NCBI GenBank assembly: GCA_001662425.1
Contig: BDDC01002232.1
Span: 1 to 14,938 of the forward strand
Origin: Chlamydomonas sphaeroides
Lineage: Eukaryota; Chlorophyta; Chlorophyceae; Chlamydomonadales; Chlamydomonadaceae
Reading direction: 5' to 3'
Length of the DNA: 14,938 nucleotides
A model generated the notes under the pieces. The model had not been told where the DNA came from and did no database searches. It was given only the letters and a program-made list of their open reading frames with translations. The position numbers and the translations under genes were made by a program. Shown here piece after piece: positions 1 to 8,733 of this stretch. Position 1 is the first letter of the stretch, and every line of letters begins with the position of its first letter.

Positions 1-555
1 GCCACCAAGCGCACCTGGAAGCCTTCATCCTCGTAGTCGTCATCCTCGTTGCCGCGCCGGTCGCGGGAGCCACGCGCAATGCCGGAGCCAGCCCGCTTGC
101 TCTTCATACGGTTGGCATGGCGCTGCGTCTCTGCGTATGTCACAGCGTTGTCGCCCCACACCCGAGCGGCATTCTCGGCGTGCCACCTGAGGCAAAAAAA
201 GAAATAAGCATACATTTTATGCATCATCACAGGAACGATACAACCGCTCAGCAATATACACGCAGGGGCGAGTTCATAGAACAACGCCTAGCAAGACGCA
301 AGTGCGCGTGACGAGCCCTACAAATCCTTGCCCCTGCCTACTTGGCAATAGCCTTTGATGCCGGCCTCTGCTTTTGACGTGCAAACTCTGCATGCCTGCA
401 AGGAGCAAGCCCACAAAAGCCTTCAGCATTGCCCCAGCCTTGCCCTGCCCGAGCAAGCCGGGCGCCGGGTAAGCTCACCACCACTGGTTGAAGACCGTCC
501 AGAAGCCTGGCGGAAATCGGCGAATGGGACCGCCCTCACGCAGGTCACCAGCCAT
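1..555 (-). CDS. 5' end of an unrecognised Trp-rich protein gene (partial, two exons)
   Basis: Exon 1 is complement(479..555) and exon 2 is complement(1..186), open to the window edge. The ATG at 555 follows an in-frame TGA nine codons upstream. The exon 1 donor is GTGAGC. The intron (187-478) ends in a T-rich tract and CAG, and the split codon gives Trp. The visible product is 87 residues. It begins MAGDLREGGPIRRF and continues with an aromatic stretch (FWTVFNQ at 18-24) and three consecutive Trp at the junction (25-27). A helix-like segment follows (HAENAARVWG, then TYAETQRHANRMKSKRA), then a charged, probably disordered part (RDRRGNEDDDYEDEGF). No family is recognised and no signal peptide is evident. 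A further donor (CAG|GTGCGC near position 16) could end exon 2 just before the edge, so the last four residues are uncertain. Exon structure is inferred from splice signals and phase only. Confidence 0.58.
187..478 (-). other. Intron 1 of the left-edge gene
   Basis: The donor GTGAGC lies at 478 and the acceptor at 187-189, preceded on the minus strand by a long T-rich tract (TTTATTTCTTTTTTTGCCTCAG). It is 292 bp long, and the flanking phases (2 then 1) join in frame. Confidence 0.55.
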
Positions 556-888
556 GTAGCTAAAGTCGACGTCCGATTTTCAAGTTACGTATCTGTGCAT
601 AGGAGAGTGTTGTCTAGCCTGTATGAGGGAGGGTGTGCTTCAAGGGTGTACTTGCAGACTTCTGGGAGTACGGAAGAAAAATTGTTGGTAGCGCGTTGCC
701 AGCCTCCCGTGATGACCATAGCAAACCTCTTTATTGTTACTTCATATCTGCGGTTATGGCTTTCTAGTGAAAAGCGACAACTTCCGTTCTTTGACTCCTC
801 GACCTCTCGCGCTCGTATCTGCGCTCTTATGATATAATATCCGGTCGATGTGAATGTTATTAAGTCAAGGTAGGCACATTTAGGGTTT

Positions 889-1221
889 CCTGGCAGCCTG
901 GAGTGACAGTCTGGAGTCATGTTCGCACTGGGAACATCTGGTCGTACCCAGGAGGCACGGTCAGTCCGCGGACCGGGTGACGCACAGCGTGCCCATGACC
1001 CTGTCCGCCAAGCTTCCAACGCGCCGTGCACACAGCGAATAATCTTAGTAGCCTCCATTGTCACTCCACCGTACGTACCCGCTGAAACGACCCTGAACGA
1101 CCGTACCCCACGCGCGTCTTACAACCTCACAGCCTCCGTTTCTGCTTTCGTTTATGCTACCGTGGTCTGGGTGGCCTCTTTCGGGGGCGAGCCATGCACC
1201 CATGCGCAGCTGGGGAAGTTT
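889..1221 (+). repeat. Diverged direct repeat, copy A
   Basis: Two blocks here recur in the same order about 420-470 bp downstream. Block A1 (889-914, CCTGGCAGCCTGGAGTGACA and on) matches 1358-1383 at 24 of 26 bases. Block A2 (1162-1221, from GTGGTCTGGGTGGCC through GCGCAGCTGGG) matches 1584-1656, with short internal duplications in the second copy. The sequence between blocks is poorly conserved. It could be an old segmental duplication or the remains of a dispersed element. Confidence 0.6.
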
Positions 1222-1357
1222 CTGCCGTCAGCGCTTCAAGTCTGGGAAAATCAAGTTCGGCCCGCGTGCTGGAAGACGAGCGCGAGCCGGTAGTGACCTT
1301 GTAGCGTTCCTTGTCGTGTGAGGTCGTGTGCTGCTGCTTACCGGGCGCATAGCAGCT

Positions 1358-1656
1358 CCTGGCAGCCTGGTGTGACAGTTTGGTGCTTACCGTGTGTCAC
1401 TTGGACGGCAGCGGCACACCTCCCATCCGCCCCCCCCCCGGTGTACCTGGTAGCGGCCGCCGCAAGCGGCCTTGAGCCCGCGAGGCGAGAGCGGCAGAGC
1501 GGCAAGGGGTAAGGGCACGGAGGGTTGGCGCGCTCGAGACCCCTTCAACAGTCACTAGCTATGACCGCTTTATGACCGACCGTGTGGTCTGGTCTGGGTG
1601 GCCTCCTTTTGGGGCGAGCCATCAGCCATGCACGCATGCGCAGCTGGGACAGGTTT
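1358..1656 (+). repeat. Diverged direct repeat, copy B
   Basis: This is the partner of the copy at 889-1221. Block B1 is 1358-1383 and block B2 is 1584-1656. Compared with copy A, block B2 carries a duplicated TCTGG and a GCCATCA insertion that looks like slippage at GCCATG. Neither block encodes anything recognisable. Confidence 0.6.
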
Positions 1657-2169
1657 GGGAAAGTAAGGGTCTGTGGCGTCTGTGGCGCCGTCCATTTATC
1701 GCTGCTAGCTACGCGGTGTTGGGAGCACGAGTATCCTGGAGGTTCCTGCCAGGGGTCGACCGTCTGCTCTGGCTTTGCGAGTTCAATCAACCTTCAGGTT
1801 CTGGGTCACCTCTGGTTCTTCCTGGGTGTGTCATGGAGTCCACCTGACGGAGTTGGCGCTCCTGCGGCGTGCTGGTGGCGTGTTATTACATTCGAGCAAA
1901 CAAAGAGCACTGGCGTAGGTGGCTGTGGAACCGTGCTGCCGCCCTCTGCGGCTGCGGCTGGCCGCCAGGCGGCGCCTGGCCACGCCCCGCAGATTGCGGT
2001 TGGTGCCCCGCCACCGAATGCGGACCGCCTAATGCGAACACAATTGTAACGACTGCATGGGGGACTAGTCACGGCTGAGCGGGGGCTTTGTGGCGGCTGC
2101 TTGCAGGGTTCCAGCACAACGTATGAAGAATGGACATTTGTGAACGGGGTAACAGCAACCGCTCTGCAC

Positions 2170-2198
2170 GGGGCGGGGCGGGGCGGGGCGGGGTTGGG
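2170..2198 (+). repeat. G-run array (G-quadruplex-forming potential)
   Basis: Five runs of four G separated by single C residues are followed by TT and a GGG run. This fits the usual sequence rule for an intramolecular G-quadruplex with one-base loops. It lies in the intergenic region roughly 0.85 kb upstream of the first complete plus-strand gene. GC-box-like GGGGCGGGG repeats are an equally simple reading. Confidence 0.6.
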
Positions 2199-2477
2199 AT
2201 TCACCCCGCGCCGGCGGCGACCCAACTTTTGCAGTTGCTCCAGCCCAGCGTGGAGGGCCACAGACGATCGAGTTGCAATCCGCCTGAAGTTCCGGGGTTG
2301 CAGGTGGGGTTCCTCTTTTCTTTTTTATCTGCCTCAGGGGCGCCCCGTGCCCACGCTCGTGCCGTCGGCATATTGATTGCTGAGCAAGCCGTCAGCCAGC
2401 AAGTAAGCAAGCCATTCACAGCCAGCCATCTTCCGTTCGGCCACTTCGCGTTCGGCCGCGATCACTGTGCAGTGGGT

Positions 2478-2786
2478 TCAACGACATGAAACCTCCCCAG
2501 CGCCCGGCCCATCGCCGCCCGGCCCATCGCCGCCACCCTTCAGCTCCGCCGCCGAGAACCGGACCCCGGCCTCGGCCTCCTGGACCTCGCCATCCGGCCG
2601 CCTCGCCGGGCGCTGCATGGCGACACAGAAGTCGACGCCATCGGTGCACCTGTACCCAGCTAATTTGCGGGCGGCCGTCTCCAGCTTCTGGATCCGTGAG
2701 TCCAGCCCCAGGGCCACCCAAGGACAATGGCCGGGGTCAAGGCCATGGGCGCGGGCCCACTCCGCAAATACGAACACGAAACACAA
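2478..2786 (-). pseudogene. Coding-like patch, possible gene or element remnant
   Basis: On the minus strand this frame stays open for about 100 codons, mostly with G or C at third positions. It reads like ordinary protein, including AEWARAHGLDPGHCPWVALG, then a helix-like SRIQKLETAARKLAGYRC and DGVDFCVAMQRPARRPDGEV. There is no upstream ATG in frame (a TAG lies four codons before the frame opens), no convincing acceptor and no good donor, and the frame ends in a short repeated GGCGATGGGCCG. I recognise no family. It may be an exon of a gene I cannot complete, a decayed fragment of a mobile element, or chance in G+C-rich DNA. Confidence 0.25.
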
Positions 2787-2959
2787 TGCTACCTACACCT
2801 ATGCCGTTGATCCATCGTGCGCTGAGATCGACTACCTTAGCGCGGTTCACATAGTGGGCCTGCCTGGTTGTCACGCTACCTTTCGCACAACATCGAAGCA
2901 ACTCCACTACTAACGGATACTATAGCTGCAACCTGCCGTGTGCAGTGCTTCTATTTGTA

Positions 2960-2985
2960 GCTAGCGAGCATGAAGTATCGCTAGC
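2960..2985. repeat. Short perfect inverted repeat upstream of the 12-exon gene
   Basis: The arms GCTAGCGA and TCGCTAGC (8 bp, perfect) flank a 10-nt loop. The structure sits 36-61 bp before the proposed ATG at 3021, in the probable 5' UTR or core promoter, and overlaps the in-frame TAG at 2982. It could be a protein-binding palindrome or a small hairpin, and no function is shown. Confidence 0.5.
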
Positions 2986-3020
2986 GCAAGACTTCAGGGC
3001 GAAGCGCATCCGTCGACAAG

Positions 3021-6000
3021 ATGCGCCTCAAGGTGCATCGCTCTGTGTCCTGCTGAAGGCGTGACGTTGTCGTAGATCTCGTGGCACGCGAACGTTACCA
3101 TTCATCCTCTGCAGGTGCAAATGTCGCCGATGGGCAGCGGCCTCACCGTGGAAGAAAGCATAGACCTGTTCTGCGGGGAAGGCGAGCAAATTCTGCAATG
3201 GATTGGTTACGCGGCGTGCTCCAGGCTTGCGTACAAGCGAGGTAAGGGCCTGGTAGGCTGGGCCGACGGACGAAGGCATACACCGTGTGGGCCTATGTGA
3301 GCGAGACCTCAGAGCCAACATCAGGCGCTTGATCCTGACATCGTGGCGTGGCCGTTTCCCCTGCGCACTCGTCCGCAGGGGAGGTGTATGGCCGCTACGT
3401 GCCGCAGTCGGTCAACAACAAGGACGGGCAGCCGCTGGACGTAGACATTGTGGTCAACGAGATCTTCGGCGACGGTGATGAGCTGTTCGTTGAGTTCAGC
3501 AACGGGCCTGTGCCGTACCGAGTCAGGTACAGAAGGGCCAAGGACCATCGGCCCCGGCCCCCGGCCCCCTGCTCCCAATCTGCGCCCGTTTCCGCTCGCT
3601 GTCCTGGGCGCCGGCGAACCCCCCGCCCGCGCGGCGACACCCCGCCAGCCCCTCCGCAGCGAGGTGATCACGTGCCGCACGCCGCACCCCACGCGGCCCG
3701 CCTCCTAGTCCCGCGGTCATCCGACCCCGCGCCCGCTAGCCGCGCCTGCCGCGCCCCGCCCACCGGCGGCTGGCACCGCCCGCAGCCCTCGCACCGAACT
3801 CCGGGCCGGCCCTGACTCCGCCGCGCCTGGCCGACCCGGCCCTGCACAAAGCCGCTGCGCGGCCGGCACAGCAGCGCGCGGCCGCAGCCGTGCGCCCTGC
3901 GCGGCAGCCACCGGGGCCTCTCCTCTTCTGACGGAATGACATGGCTGCAGCGGCCTCAGATGCAGGGGCGGGCCGCAGCGAGGCCAGTGCCGCTGCCGCC
4001 CCGACCCCTTCCTCCACGTGCGCTCACTTGCACCGCACCTCACCCAGCCCGCCGCGCCGCACCTGCTGGCCACGAGGTCGCCACCGCCAGCCCCTGAGCG
4101 GGGCCAGGCCCGCTGCGTGGCTGCCTGGCGATGGCCCCATACCGCCGCTGCTGCCCCGCTGCCCCGTCTGGCTGCAGGTGGGAGGGGCGGCCCCGCACGC
4201 CGCCCTTCCGCTGGGGCGACGGCGCCGAGGTGCTGCCGCCGCACGACACGTGGCTGCGGGACCTGGACCTCAAGGTGGGGGCCGGAGGGGAGAGGACAGG
4301 CACGGATGGAGAGGAGGCGCAAGGGGAGGGCAAGGGAGGGTAGGCTGGGAGGGTAAAAGGGCAAGGGAACGCAAACAAGCTGCGGGACTCAAGGTGGGGG
4401 CGGATGAGGGGCGGAGGAGGGGCGGGTGTGGGGCCCACGGCAGCACGGGGCTGTGGCATGGGCGGCAGTGACGTGGGCCAGGGGTTGGGCGGCGGGCAGC
4501 TGGAGCCCCGGGTAGTGGCGTGTGGGGAACCGAGCCCGGCAGGGGCAGGGGCAGGCGGGCTGGAAGCGGACAGCTGCAGGGCGTTGCCGCAGCTCGGGCC
4601 CGCGGCGAGGGCCCGGGGAGGGGCAGCCAAGGGCTTGACGCGGCCAGCTGCACTCGCCTGCTGCCTGCTGCTGGGAGGGACACGCGGTCGCGCCCCCGGC
4701 CTCCATCACCCCGGAACGGCCTGCGTGTTGGCAGAAGTGGTAGCTCCCAACCCGGAGCTCCAGCGGTTGCGTTTGGCAGAGGCGCGACCGCTTGAGCTCC
4801 GGGGTGGGGGCTACCACTGCTGCCAACGGAGGACGCCGTGTGGGTTAGCTGCTGGCGGCGGCGGCACCGGTGTGCGGCTGTCCCCAGTCGCCGCTCAGTG
4901 CGGCCTGCCACCCTCCTGCTCGCCCCTGCTGATTGCCCTTGCTGCTCGCCCTCCCTTTCGGCCCCAGGCCGAGGGCCTGGGTTCGCTCATCGAGCCCGAC
5001 CTGCTACGCGCCGATGCGGTTGTGGCGGAGAAGGACCTGGACAAGGTCAAGGCGCTGCTAGTGCAGTACGCGGGTGAGGGGGCGGGGAGGCAGGCACGCG
5101 AGGGGGAGGGCAGGGAGGGTGGTGCAGGGCGCGGATGAGGGGACATGGGGGTGGTAACGAACGGCGACGCGGGGCATGCGGAGCGCGCTCCATCCGCCCT
5201 CCGCACCTCCACTCTTTTACTCACCGCCTGCCCACGCCTCCCGTCCGTCCCTGCCGCCTCGCGCATCATGGCACACTCCCCTGCTCCTCTGCCGCCCCTT
5301 TCCTTGCTCCTCCCCGCCGCGCCCCCGCCCCCAGGCGCCATCCAGATGCTGTTCCTGCTGCAGTCCGCGGACGGCAGCACCACCTCGACCACCAGCGGCG
5401 AGCAGCTGGGATGCCTCACGCTGCCGCAGTTTAGGAGCGCCATGGCGGCGGCCAAGGTCATCACGCCGCGCTTCCCGCCGGAGAAGGTGCGGACACGCGG
5501 GGGCGGGAGCTCGCTGCAGCAGCCGAGGGCGGTCGACGCCGCGGCCCTGTGGCACGCAGCTGCATGGTGGGACGTTGGGACGTGGCGGCGGGTGCCCGGG
5601 GCAAGGGATCCGGCCGCCGCGGCTTGGGGGCACTGCGGCGTGCCGTCCAACGGCTACCCGTGCAAAGAGCCGTGCAAGATGCGCCGTGGCCGTCGCTCCA
5701 CCACCCCGCCGCGCGACTCGCGCACACACGCCCCAGCCCCTGCTCCTGGTGCACCGGTCACCTGAACGCATCCCTCTGCCTCCTAAGCACGACCGGCGCG
5801 TCACCAACCCAGGGCATCCCGCGCGGGGCATGCTACCTTCACTTATTGACGAACACACGCCGGTGTGGGGCTGTATTCTACTGATCACTTGAACACACGC
5901 GGGAGCCGCTCACCCACAGCGGCGTCCGTGCACGCGTGCCCTGCGGTCCGCTAGTGCCATGACACCACAACCTCCTGCCCACTCCTCCCTCCTTACCTGC

Positions 6001-8043
6001 CTCCCGCCTCTCCTCCCTGCCTCCCCGCCGCCCCGCACCCAGGTGGACGAGATCTTCACCTCGGTGGCCACCGCAGAGACCACGCTAGCGAGGAAGGTGC
6101 GGCAGCAGCCCCCGCACACCCACACACCTGCAAACACTCGCCAACCTGCAGTGCGCCCCTGCTGCAGCACCCTACCCCTCCCCTGAAACACGTACCCACC
6201 CCCCTGCCATCGTGCCCCACCTCCCTCCCTCCCTGCCTGCTTCCCTGCCCTCCCCCCAGGTGGAGGCCAAGTCGGGTGTGTCCACCTTCGACCTGCTGGA
6301 CTTCATGCTGGCGCTGGTGCACATGGCGGCGGGCAGGTACGCGGCGGAGAACCCCAGCCAGGCCGCCTACAACCACCTCAGCCTAAAGGTGCGGACTGTG
6401 GGGGCTGGAGGGGCGCGGGGCCTTGGGGCGCGGGGCCTTGGGGCGCGGGGCCTTGGGGCTGGGCCTGCGGCGGGCACTGGGGCCGCTGGGTGGGGCCCAT
6501 CGAGGAGGGAGGTGGGGCCGGGCCGCGCTTGAGCCCATGCCCATGGCAGGCATGTGTGAGATACCGGCAGCGCGGAGGCTCGTCCCGGGCAGCACGCCGG
6601 CAACGTGGCGCCGGGCATGCGCCGCAGCGCCGTGCCGCCCCAACCCCTGCCTGCCCCCCGGGGTGTCCTCTGCCTGCCCGCCCCTCCGCAGGTGACGGCG
6701 CTGTTCCGCGAGTGCTTTGCCGCGGCCTCCTTCCCGGACCTGCAGCGCCGCCTGGAGCGCTTCGCGCCCGCCGTCAACAACAGCAGCGCGCTGCTGCTGC
6801 TGCGGAAGGGCCGCAAGTGAGGCGGGCCGGGCTGGCTGGCGCCGCAGCCAGCAGCGGCAAGGGCGCACGTGCGGGGCAGGGCTCGTGCATGCTCCGCCGC
6901 GGGGCGCGGGTGGGACAGGGGGGGCCCGCAGCGGGCGAAGGTAGACCTAACGGTTCCTGTGTGGCCCTTCAACCGCCGGGCCCTGCTGCGCCCACGCCTA
7001 GGCTAACCCCGCTGCCCTGCCGCCGCCGGCGTCTGCTGCCCCCGCCGCCCCTAGGCTGACGGAGCAGACGCTGGACTCGTGCCAGCTCAAGCGCACCCGC
7101 GGCGCGCCCGTGCGGGTGGACCTGCGCTGGCTGTGCAACCACCTGGCCAAGTGGGGCATGCTGGGGCGCGACTTCAACCTGCAGGCAGGGCCGGGGCCCC
7201 GGGGGGAGCGTATGGCGGGGGGGCAGGGGGCCCGAGGGCGGCATGGCATGGGACGCGAGGCGGGAGGGAAGTAGCTGGGGAGGTGAGCGGGGGCAGGGGA
7301 CTCGGGGCGGGCGTCGAGGTCGTGAGCGGTGCGTGCGTGTGCCGCGCCACGAGGGCGGCTGCTACCGCACCGCACGGCGCCTGGGCCTGACCCCGGGCCT
7401 GCGCCTGCCGCCTGCGCCTGACGGCCCGGCCGCACCCCGCCCCCCCAGGAGCTGGCGCTCATTGCGGTGTTCTCCAAGCAGCGCGGCACCGACCCGGAGA
7501 CCTTTGTGCTGCACCCGCAGCCCCTCGAGGTGGGGAGGGGCTCTGGGCCCTGCGCGGTGCCGGGGTGGCCGGGGCAGCGAGCAGGCGACGGTGAGAGGCC
7601 TCTAGGCCGCACCGCGCGCGCACCTCGGCACCGGATTGGGCTGCCGCACCTCGGCACCGAGTCGCCCCCGAAAACGGGCGAGCGCCACCCCAGCCCGCCT
7701 GTAGTGCGTTGGCCCTGTGGGAGGGCGCCAGGATGCCAGCCCGCGTGCCTGTCACGTGATGGTTGAAGGACGCCACGTCTGTGGCCCCACGCTTGTCGCC
7801 CAGGTCGACTATGACCAGTTCGAGCGCGTGCTGCTGGGCGCGTCCTGGGTGACATACAACAACCGCAAGAAGGCGGCGCCGCCGCCCGCCGGCAGCGCGG
7901 GCGCCGACGGCGGCGGCGGCTTCGAGGAGTTCCTTGGCGAGACGCTGGACAACGTGTACAAGAAGGCGGGCGTGCTGGTGCCGGTGCAGCAGACGGCGGA
8001 GGCGGAGGACGAGGACGGAGCGGGCGGAGGCGCGGGCTACTGA
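3021..8043 (+). CDS. Protein with two EF-hand-like repeats (12 exons, 466 aa)
   Basis: join(3021..3032, 3115..3241, 3379..3526, 4178..4274, 4968..5073, 5335..5486, 6043..6096, 6260..6388, 6692..6816, 7055..7184, 7449..7529, 7804..8043). All junction phases agree and the total is 1401 nt. The ATG at 3021 follows an in-frame TAG at 2982. Residues 1-95 look beta-rich (MRLKVQMS, then RGEVYGRYVPQSV and GDGDELFVEFSNG), perhaps a ubiquitin-like fold. Residues 191-256 (LTLPQF, ITPRFPPEKVDEIFTSV, FDLLDFMLALVHMAAGRYA) resemble the EF-hand-derived helices of p25alpha/TPPP-type and ciliary proteins. Residues 338-401 (VDLRWLCNHLAKWGML, DFNLQELALIAVFSK, VDYDQFERVLLGAS) repeat the pattern. Neither shows an intact DxDxDG calcium loop. 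The tail (408-466) is Ala/Gly/Glu-rich. There is no signal peptide or membrane span. Assignment to cilium or cytoskeleton is inference. The 12-nt first exon is the least certain part. Confidence 0.83.
3527..4177 (+). other. Intron 3 of the EF-hand-like gene
   Basis: This is a 651-bp intron, donor GTACAG after CAG and acceptor CTGCAG at 4172-4177. It is extremely C/G-rich and rich in GCCGC. The long open frames across it on the minus strand are composition artefacts: they show Pro/Ala/Arg-dominated sequence with no recognisable domain. The AG|G codon rebuilt across it gives Arg, and both flanking exons read through cleanly. Confidence 0.7.
4275..4967 (+). other. Intron 4 of the EF-hand-like gene, containing a hairpin
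   Basis: At 693 bp this is the longest intron of the gene. Its donor is AAG|GTGGGG and its acceptor is GGCCCCAG. It contains a strong 101-nt inverted repeat at 4727-4827, described separately. The rest is G-rich then C-rich low-complexity sequence with no supported coding content. Confidence 0.7.
4727..4827. ncRNA. Intronic near-perfect hairpin (candidate miRNA precursor or fold-back element)
   Basis: The two 45-nt arms (4727-4771 and 4783-4827) are inverted copies around an 11-nt loop. The left arm begins GTTGGCAGAAGTGGTAGC. The reverse complement of the right arm begins GTTGGCAGCAGTGGTAGC. Forty of 45 positions pair by Watson-Crick rules, and two of the five differences are G-U wobbles if transcribed from the plus strand, leaving three mismatches. 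Arms of this length and a small loop fit the long-stem miRNA precursors known from Chlamydomonas, which are often intronic. A small fold-back transposon is the main alternative, but I see no clear target-site duplication at the ends. Transcription with the host pre-mRNA would follow from its position. Confidence 0.5.
5487..6042 (+). other. Intron 6 of the EF-hand-like gene
   Basis: This 556-bp intron has donor AAG|GTGCGG and a C-rich acceptor ending in CACCCAG at 6042. Base composition drops in G+C near 5850-5890. I see no coding exon, repeat or RNA gene in it. Confidence 0.65.
6413..6459 (+). repeat. 15-bp minisatellite, about three copies, in intron 8
   Basis: CGCGGGGCCTTGGGG is repeated three times head to tail just inside intron 8 of the EF-hand-like gene, starting about 25 bp after the donor. 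It is non-coding in the proposed gene model and likely to vary in copy number between strains. Confidence 0.7.
7185..7448 (+). other. GC-AG intron 10 of the EF-hand-like gene
   Basis: The exon ends AACCTGCAG and the intron begins GCAGGG, so the donor dinucleotide is GC. No GT nearby keeps the frame. The acceptor is a run of C followed by CAG at 7448. The next exon continues in phase 0 with ELALIAVFSKQRG, which completes the second EF-hand-like repeat, so the junction is supported by the protein. Confidence 0.65.
7619..7659 (+). repeat. Direct repeat in intron 11
   Basis: CGCACCTCGGCACCG occurs at 7619-7633 and again at 7645-7659, a 26-bp period. It lies in the last intron of the EF-hand-like gene and has no evident role. 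Confidence 0.6.
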
Positions 8044-8530
8044 GCGTGGACGGGGAGGGGCGGATGAGCTCGATAGCCTGGCCGGGGCAGCGCGGGCTGT
8101 GCAACGGGGGGCTGGATGCAACGGGGGATGAATATGGAAGGAAGGGCTGAAACAGTATGAAGCTTGCCCGCTTGGTGGGAGGCAGGAGGAAGGGGCGGAG
8201 AAGGGGCTTATGTGAGGGCGTGTGAGGGCGATCCGCGGTTCCGGTTGTCCGGCTGTGATGCCATAAATCACAGATATGACCGAAGTGGCTATATCCGCCT
8301 GTGCCGACGTGGATGTGTAGTGCTTTCTGAGAGCTCGCTCCGTCGACATACTTGGCTTGTGGAAAGCCGACTGTAGCCGACCGTTCGCGGACCACACAGC
8401 TCTGCGGTAGCCGCGCACACCACTATTGCACCAGCCCGCGAGCAGCTAGACTAATACTCTACTTACTGCGACCACTGAACGAGCAAGTTAAAGGCTAAAA
8501 GTATCCATCCGCGGCATCGGGCGCTGAGCT
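8044..8530 (+). other. Intergenic: 3' UTR of one gene and upstream region of the next
   Basis: This 487-bp gap lies between the TGA at 8041-8043 and the ATG at 8531. No TGTAA is visible here, so the upstream gene's cleavage site cannot be placed. A short direct repeat (TGTGAGGGCG twice, near 8211-8230) is present. The right half is less G+C-rich and should carry the promoter and 5' UTR of the next gene. No coding sequence was seen. Confidence 0.6.
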
Positions 8531-8690
8531 ATGGCGCTCCGTGCGTGCAGCGCTGCGATGCAACCCTTGAGAAGCCAGCGAAGGCACTGCACTGGTCCGC
8601 TGGTGCAGCGCACACCTGTGCGGGGGCCATCACTGCCGTGTCCCTACCGCGACCTGCCTGTGGCAACGCGGGGGGGCGCGGCCTGTGCCA

Positions 8691-8733
<43 letters not shown>

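Larger units (their letters stand above)
556..3020. other. 2.5-kb intergenic region between divergent genes
   Basis: The left-edge gene starts leftward at 555 and the next gene starts rightward at 3021, so this stretch carries both upstream regions. Open frames exist on both strands but none has a supported start, splice signals and recognisable protein sequence together. It holds two pairs of diverged direct repeats (889-1221 against 1358-1656), a G-run array at 2170-2198, a coding-like minus-strand patch at 2478-2786 and a small hairpin at 2960-2985. TGTAA occurs on the plus strand near 2044 and on the minus strand near 1119-1123 and 1885-1889, but none can be tied to a gene. Composition is less G+C-rich near 560-860 and 2780-3000 than in the genic parts. 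Confidence 0.6.

Noticed and set aside
585..1064. 159-codon minus-strand open frame upstream of the left-edge gene
   Set aside because: It lacks protein-like composition or a domain and overlaps the diverged repeat. The ATG at 555 with its own upstream stop is a better gene start.
2044..2048. TGTAA on the plus strand as a gene end
   Set aside because: No plus-strand gene ending shortly before it can be supported, and the pentamer occurs by chance.
3717..4364. 215-codon open frame on the minus strand
   Set aside because: It covers an intron and a well-supported exon of the plus-strand gene, has Pro/Ala/Arg/Gly-dominated sequence, and arises because very high G+C content removes stop codons.
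4270..4911. 213-codon open frame on the minus strand in intron 4
   Set aside because: It is low-complexity Pro/Ser/Ala sequence without a domain, opposite a spliced intron. It is a composition artefact.
4404..5138. 244-codon plus-strand open frame running through intron 4 into exon 5
   Set aside because: Only 4968-5073 of it is coding in the gene model, in the same frame as the exon. The rest is G-rich intron and no domain is lost by splicing it out.
6998..8395. 465-codon open frame on the minus strand
   Set aside because: It is the antisense of exons 10-12 of the EF-hand-like gene plus introns. Its length reflects G+C-rich codon use on the plus strand. The product is Pro/Arg/Ser-rich with no recognisable motif.
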